DNA of 64,000 nt, taken from positions 43,528 through 107,527 of the forward strand of contig CAJNOL010000729.1 in NCBI GenBank assembly GCA_905250125.1, in the 5' to 3' direction. The translations under genes were made by a program, and so were the position numbers. This document shows, piece by piece, positions 57,977 through 64,000 of the stretch. This DNA comes from Rotaria sordida. Taxonomy: Eukaryota > Rotifera > Eurotatoria > Philodinida > Philodinidae. Each line of letters starts with the position of its first letter. The stretch's first letter is position 1. The notes beneath the pieces were generated by a model. That model had not been told where the DNA came from, ran no database searches, and was given only the letters and a program-made list of their open reading frames with translations.

Positions 57977-59693
57977 ATTTTACTCTTAATGAATGTGCGC
58001 TGTATGATAAATGAAAGTAAAAATTCTTTATTCTTTTTTCTATTTCAAGAATACGATACCGATGTAATTACAAAAAACTGACGATATAATTATGTCAACT
58101 AGTTTCCAATTACGAATTACATTTTTTGAACGTAATAGTTTCCCATACATTCTTGAAGCATGGATCAGATGCCAGATATTGGTTTGCACTTGGAAACATC
58201 TACTTAACAAGTTGATTAAAGTAAATGATAATTCCCTTGTAGCAAAGGAAAATAACTTCAGATGATATGAAGTCTATGGCAAAAAAAAATTATCATAGGA
58301 TAATAGCTCCTCTCGAAAAATATTTATTCGATTGATGAGAAATCTTTTAATAATCATACGATGCATGTGTTGAATTCATTTTTTCGCTACGAATTGATCG
58401 ATCGTTGGATGATTATTTCTTTCTGTAGAATAAGTTCGGTACGAAACCTTTAGAACTTACTACCAAAGATTCTGCTCTATAAAAAATTTTCTAAATTTAG
58501 AAGAAAGATTTTTTTTCAGTAAATATTTGTAATATTATCTCTAATTAATGTGGGAGAGATGTATGTAATCCAGAGAATGGAGTCAAATATTTTTTTCTGT
58601 AGTTATTCAGGAATAGATTTTATTATCTAAGACTTGTCTTAAGAAGATCACATAGACGTCAGTCTTTTTATATTAAATAGTTCATTTTAATTTTGTTTTT
58701 ATGCGGACTTCTCTAAAAGAGCTAAACATAAGTCCAATAATCGCGAGCTTATTTCAGGTTTCTCACTCATACTCTTTTAATTATTATTATAAGTTCATTC
58801 ATAGAGAGCACATCTTTGATAGAAGTCCAAAGCGACGTTTGTACAGAATTTTTCACGTAGTCCATTCTTGTTACCTCAATTTAAACTATAAGGAAGTCTT
58901 CTTATACACCAGTTTGTAGAACGAAACTTGCTCTACAAAATATCCTTCCGACATATCGTTGCAAACCATCAAAATCTATTGCATTTCAATACCGAGATTT
59001 GCAAGAAACGATTCCTTTGAAAATGTCATCTCATATAAAAAGTAGTATTTCGAAAAACGTTTGTAACATATCCTTCAGAGAAATTACCAACAATAGAAAA
59101 AAAAACGTCTTTTGAGTAGCGCAAACGACATTTTTTATTTATTCAGGTATTTTCTTAAAGCTAAAAAGATGTAAATCAGTGCGAAATTCTAAAGATATAT
59201 TTAGAAATAGCATCAAATTCTAGCTTCAATTCTCTTGAATTACATTTAAATGTCTGCAAAAACGAGCAAACATATTTACCACGACTTCTGAAACGATACT
59301 GTTTTGTATAGAAGTCGTTTTTGCTTTCCATCAAAGTTTTCCACTTTATCAGTGAACTTTAAGTCAGAAAAACAAAAATTCTTGATGAGTCTCGGAAAAC
59401 AACATTTGTTCCTTTTTCGCAAGATTCACTCTTATTAACTAAATAAAAAATGTTTCGTATTGGAACAATCTGAATCATTCATTAAACCGTGCAGACAGAA
59501 ATCTGGTTCTTTTTTTGTGAAAAGTTATTTGCAGGAAAACGTCCAAAAAGTCGTATATAGTTGGCAACATTTGCTGATTTCACATAACTTCAGCAGGATA
59601 TTGAGTTTGTACTGTTCTTCTTGGATGTTAAAAACAATAATTTCAGCATTTTTTATACAAGGACATCAACTATTCACAAAAAGAGCAATACAC
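57977..59693. other. Intergenic, AT-rich
   Basis: No gene was recognised. Short frames at 58701-58919 and 59460-59816 have no support; the latter runs into the telomere-like array. Confidence 0.35.
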
Positions 59694-59810
59694 GGGTGTG
59701 GATGTCGGTGTGGATGGGGTATCGATAGGGGTGCCAGTGTGGGTGTGGATGAAGCAAGCAACGATACTCATACCCACGCCACCCACACCCACACACCCAC
59801 ACTCACACCC
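59694..59810. repeat. Telomere-like GT/CA hairpin (copy 9)
   Basis: A degenerate G-strand arm (GGGTGTGGATGTCGGTGTGG...GTGTGGGTGTG) is followed by a spacer GATGAAGCAAGCAACGATAC and a C-strand arm (CATACCCACGCCACCCACAC...). The spacer start GATGAAG matches copy 2. A further isolated C-strand scrap (CCCACCCACACTCACACC) lies at 61411-61428. Confidence 0.85.
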
Positions 59811-60117
59811 TTTTAGCCCAAACGATCCGTTCTAAGTGATAAATCGATTCTGAGGAGGACTCCTTAAAATGAGTTATTTTTATTTTCTTAGTTCAAGCCT
59901 ACATGGAATTGCTGATGGAATTCAGAATTAATTTTATTTTTAATTTAAGGATACCCCCCCCCCCACCTTTCCAGGGTTTCTGGAGAACGGCTCATCAGAA
60001 AATTTCGAAACTTTCAGAGCGGATAGATCTTGATGAGTAGAGCAAAAGTTGTCATAGACTCAAAGTTCCCAGATGCTGTCTTCCGTGAGATATTAGGATC
60101 ACAATGGGTCAAAATGA

Positions 60118-60455
60118 CCCTACTTTTCGCCTCCCTTTCTCCGGGATACTACGTTCGATCGAGCTGAAAAATTTTTACACATACTAAGCACTATTTGGGG
60201 TGCGTATTCTTTTTGGTTTCCTTATATCTTTTGTCTTCCGAATAAAAAAGCCAAAATACCAAAGACACGCTTAAAAAAAGCTTGTTTTTTACTATCACAA
60301 ATTTTGTAAAAGCTGCCAAAAATCACAAGAGCAATATTTTTTGAAATAAAAAAAAATACGTACCCCAAATAGTATCTAGTATATGTGGAAAAAATTTCAG
60401 CTCGATACCTCTTACCATCCCGGAGAAATGGGGGCGAAACAGTACTTTTTTCGCA
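60118..60455. repeat. Inverted repeat (foldback D)
   Basis: The left arm (60118-60232) and right arm (about 60345-60455) are reverse complements with about 80% identity by eye. Matching blocks are TTTCTCCGGGAT, TCGAGCTGAAA, TACACATAC/CACATATACTAG and ACTATTTGGGGTGCGTAT. An AT-rich centre lies between. No coding sequence. Confidence 0.8.
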
Positions 60456-61597
60456 GAAAAATTAATTTTGAGAAAAACGTAAAACAAAATTGAATTTCGA
60501 CTTTCTCTTAAATACTCATTGTTTTTTTCTTTCTATTGACGGTTTTATAGGTTTTCGACCATTGCACATTCGATGACGTTGATTTCACGCTCGGAAAATA
60601 CTTTTTTATATCTGCGAGATGCCTATAGTCAGTGAAAACAGCATATCGATTGAAAGTCATCTCTTGTTGTCGCTCCTATTTCACTTCTATCTTGAACAGA
60701 GAGAGAAGAAGAGGTGAAAAAGGATGGAAAGCTGTCGGCAGATGCTCAAATAACTGACAAACAGATTAAACGCAAAGGCGAAATATTTTGAAAAAAAAGT
60801 AAAAAATCGGTCATTCTATGCTTGATGGGATAGAGACTCGAACTATCGAGGTATGGGCGAGCAAAAAACACAAAGGTGCGCTTAAGTAGACGAACAAAAA
60901 AAAATCAACTTTTCAAATTTTTAGCCCTTTTCGGTCAGATCTTACCATTTGACAAAATCCTTAGTTTTCGTTGCCCGAATATATTGAATAATTCACTGTA
61001 GCGATGCAATACACAGCAGGTCTACTAAAGAAGATTAGCCACTAGTTGCCTTTGACATTGAATGTTTAGACATTCAGAAAAATAATTTTTACGATTCAGA
61101 CAAACTTGAGGGGTATTGTGATTATATCTATCCATCTTCTCAATGAGAAGTTATTTTGCCTTATGAATCTAGAATACATGTTGAAATGTTCTGTACTAAT
61201 TATCAAATTGTTAAAACATTTTATATCGCTACTAAAACTTAGCCCTTCACGAAATATTGACTTAATATTGCTAGATGACAATATTCGACTGGAAAAGTTA
61301 ATTAGTTCGAATTTAAAAGAAAAATTAAAGAAAGATCATTAATAACCAAATCCAAATCTAATCATTTTAATATTCACTGAGACATTTCCAATGAGGTCGA
61401 TGTACTCTTTGCCCACCCACACTCACACCTGATCGTTTTTTTATTTATTGAGTTTTGACTAGTTGATATTATAGAATTAATGATTAATTTAATAAAAACA
61501 AATCAGCTTTTTGCACACATTTATTAACGGATGGCTTATAATAAATGGCAGAATGTTGTGTTTCATATTTTGACCTCTAGATGCCTTTCATTAAACA
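60456..61597. other. Intergenic
   Basis: No gene was recognised apart from the C-strand scrap at 61411-61428. The overlapping open frames on both strands at 61096-61342 have mild Leu-rich character resembling F-box/LRR remnants but are too short to assign. Confidence 0.3.
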
Positions 61598-61832
61598 AAA
61601 AAAATATACCACAAGATGCTACGTGAAAATTTCTACAATTTACATAAGATCGCTTGTCTTACAGTTGCATTATTTGTTTTCAAAATAGACAAAATTTGGA
61701 ACAATCAAACTTCAACCGTGCCAAATTTGATCACAAAGAATTTTCCTTTTTTTGAAAACAATTATAATCAGCTCTAGTGTGTAAATTGTAGAGCTTTTCA
61801 CGCTGCATCTTGTGGTATATTTTGTTTTTTTA
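61598..61832. mobile_element. MITE, family M1 (best copy)
   Basis: Terminal inverted repeats of about 45 bp: AAATATACCACAAGATGCTA...TACAATTTAC on the left and GTAAATTGTAGAGC...GCATCTTGTGGTATATTT on the right. The total is about 235 bp, with an internal GTTTTCAAAATAGACAAAAT word. It has no coding capacity. The AT-rich ends make the target duplication uncertain (TA or longer). Confidence 0.82.
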
Positions 61833-62395
61833 ATACAACCTATTTATTGGTTAAAATATCCTTGATAAAGATTGTATAATCTTTTACCTATGCAAAAAAT
61901 ACGAGTCCGAGTTTTTTTCAAATATTCGAGTCATTTGTATGATCACGAAGATTCTAGAATGCTCCAGAATCTTCTAAGTCTATCTGTCATTACTAAGGTC
62001 CATATTGGAAGAGTTAAAAAAAATATTGATTTAAAAGTACACTCAGTATGGTTTTTTTCTGAAAATATACATAAATTCCACAAAATGATATCACTTGACG
62101 CCAAAATTAGAAAAACTCCTATTTTTTTCCTTATATTCGGTCTCGAAAGTTACTAAAAACAATACTTTCCGTAAATTTCAACTTCTCGAGATTTTATAAT
62201 TTATTCTTTTTCAAATCTTCTAATAAACATTCATTTAATATGGATGATTATTTTCGATTTTCTGCAATTATAAATCCTAAATATATCTATTGAAAGTTCA
62301 ATCTCTGATTTATTTATTAAATGAATTACAAAGCTATCATCATGATATACAACAAGAAAATAAATAAATGGGACAAGTCTTAAAAAACTAAATTT
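61833..62395. other. 3' flank of the third F-box gene
   Basis: AT-rich, no coding signal that I trust; the open frame at 61872-62156 (+) is unsupported. Confidence 0.35.
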
Positions 62396-64000
62396 TTACC
62401 ACCATAAATGTAAATCCTCATTAATAAATTCAATAGAGTAATTATCAAGTAAATTCTCTAATTTAATTAAATCTTTTGTTTCTTTTAAATATACTTTTGG
62501 AACAGTTGAAATGCATAAATAAAATAAGTGTTGTGCTTGATTATGAGTTTTTGATAATAAATATTGAATTATTGATGATATTTTTCTATTTATTCCAATT
62601 TTAAGATATTTTAATTTCGAAAATACACAAACAATGAATCGAATTTTATTCAATGAACATCTACCAGTAAGAACTAAATTTTCAATTTTATTTTTCTTTA
62701 ATATATATTGTAAAAGTATTTTGTATTTAGTGAAATTTGAATCAATCTCTTGCAAAGAATATTCATCAAATTGTAATGTGTGTAAATTAGGTGTTAAACA
62801 TAATAATTTAATAATTTCTTCGAATGGAAAACGACGAAGGTTAATAACTAATTTTGTAAGTTGTTTTAAAGGAATCATACACTTAAGATTTGTTATAAAT
62901 GAATCATCATCTAATATTTCAACATCATATCCAATAGTTAATTGATTAACATTTGAAAAATAATTTCGACAATTTGGTTTTATTTTACGCGCAATATAAA
63001 GATGTTTGACTGACTTGAAATTTTCTCTTTGATTATGTAAACCAGGTTTTTCATCTATCTCCGTATAATACATATAATCTTTTCTTCTAAATAAATGAAA
63101 TAAAGAATAATCTATAATGATAAGCGAGTAATTGTTTTCAATAGAAAGCTATCGGAAGAAAATATTTTCATTCAGTAGTTTTTCTATTGAAGAAAAACGA
63201 AAATCGACATTACTATCCTATTTCTTTTGTATAAGAAATTAATTTCTATTTACCGATATGGACGAGTCGAATAAAAAGTTTCAAAATTAAATTGGCGTTT
63301 CGATTCATAATAATATATAAAAAACCATTTTTTTTCATTCCAAAACGAAGAATAAAATTGTTTATTTATATAACGATATCTTAAATCTATTTCGCGTAGA
63401 AAACCTTGATGATTAATATCAAATATACGTAAATATGACATATGAAATAAGATTAATTGTTGCCATCGTTTAGCATCTAAATATCTGTCATCACACTCTA
63501 TTGTAAGACGTAGAATTTGAATATGATAAAAAAATTCTTTGATAATTTTCTCAAATTTATCAAAATGTACATCAAGTTTAAGAGAAACATGTTTTAAATA
63601 TTTTAATTGAATAGAAGATAATTGGTTTCTTTCTCGATAATCACCACAATTAACAAGAGAATTAATTGATAAATGTTGAAGTTTGGGAAGACAACATAAT
63701 AAATTATGAAATGCGCTAAATGGAAAACGACCATTTATTATTAAATATTCTATTGAACTAGAATCATAATTAATAAAATCAATAAATAATAATTGTTGAT
63801 ATTCAATTTTACAATATTTTAATGTCGATAAACGAAATATTTGAGAAAAAATAATATCTAATGATGAAATATGTCCAGCAAAAGAAATAGTTATTGCATG
63901 AAGAGTAGTTAAACATATTAAATAATCAAAGAATTTGTTAAAATTTTTATCTCGTACATTATCAAGAATTATTGTTTCAAGACGAATAAAATTTAAAATC
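62396..64000 (-). CDS. F-box/LRR-like protein 3 (5' end outside the window)
   Basis: 3' part of a gene homologous to the one at 21903-23862. The visible exons are 64000-63254 (open at the window edge) and 63086-62396, joined across a 167-bp GT-AG intron in phase (R codon split CG|A). Leucine-rich repeats are visible (LETIILDNV, STLKYCKIEY, PKLQHLSINSL, LKHVSLKLDV, IQILRLTIEC). The shared block SSFWNEKKWFFIYYYES corresponds to SSFWLERQWFFTYD in the paralog at the same place relative to the intron, and the C-terminus also ends in LWW. The F-box itself would lie beyond 64000. The intron is longer than the paralog's 61 bp. Confidence 0.82.

Noticed and set aside
60820-60880. tRNA B-box-like GAGACTCGAACTATCGA
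   Set aside because: No cloverleaf partner arms or A-box at the right distance were found.
1-64000. Retroelements or other virus-like elements
   Set aside because: I looked for reverse transcriptase, integrase, capsid and envelope-like coding and long direct terminal repeats and saw none.

Overview
The window looks like an AT-rich animal nuclear genome, most probably a bdelloid rotifer of the Rotaria or Adineta type. The evidence is many 50-60 bp introns with GT-AG ends, a conserved animal gene set (ribosomal stalk protein P1, a neuronal calcium sensor, a UBE2L3-like E2), gene families typical of bdelloid genomes (F-box/LRR-like, NHL-repeat, FG-GAP/VCBS, orphan rhodopsin-like GPCRs, multi-BIR proteins), and abundant interspersed GGGTGT arrays. 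GGGTGT is a permutation of TGTGGG, the hexamer reported as the bdelloid telomeric repeat. I saw no reverse transcriptase, integrase or transposase coding sequence.

Layout. 0-5 kb holds RPLP1 (+), an eight-exon neuronal calcium sensor (-) and a single-exon multi-pass membrane protein (-). 5-12.4 kb has no recognisable gene; it holds telomere-like arrays, a palindrome and degenerate minisatellites. 12.4-16 kb holds a GPCR pseudogene split by a 90-bp inverted-repeat element with a 6-bp target duplication, then unrecognised decayed coding stretches. 17-24 kb holds two F-box/LRR-like genes (+) and a broken NHL gene (-) that ends exactly at a telomere-like hairpin. 24.9-27.5 kb holds a secreted protein cut by an assembly gap and a GPCR (-). 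28-32.6 kb is gene-poor with tandem repeats. 32.6-38 kb is a ten-exon multi-BIR protein with a C-terminal RING (-). 39-41 kb is repeats. 41-46.6 kb has a GNAT acetyltransferase (-) and a 1011-residue G-domain protein (-). 47.8-48.6 kb is a 781-bp palindrome. 49-52.2 kb has a frameshifted FG-GAP gene and a second decayed FG-GAP copy that also ends at a telomere-like hairpin. 54.5-58 kb has the E2 enzyme (+) and a GPCR (-). 60-62 kb holds a foldback and a MITE. The window ends inside a third F-box/LRR-like gene (-).

The most unusual signal is structural. Eight places carry short telomere-like arrays arranged as G-strand, a 10-25 bp spacer, then C-strand, always in that order. Several spacers share a purine word (GAAGAGAAGA) in either orientation, which suggests a family of copied hairpins. 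Two broken genes end exactly at such a hairpin. The window also holds at least four long foldback elements, two or more MITE families and several minisatellites whose unit is itself a short palindrome. No operon-like functional grouping of the protein genes is visible.
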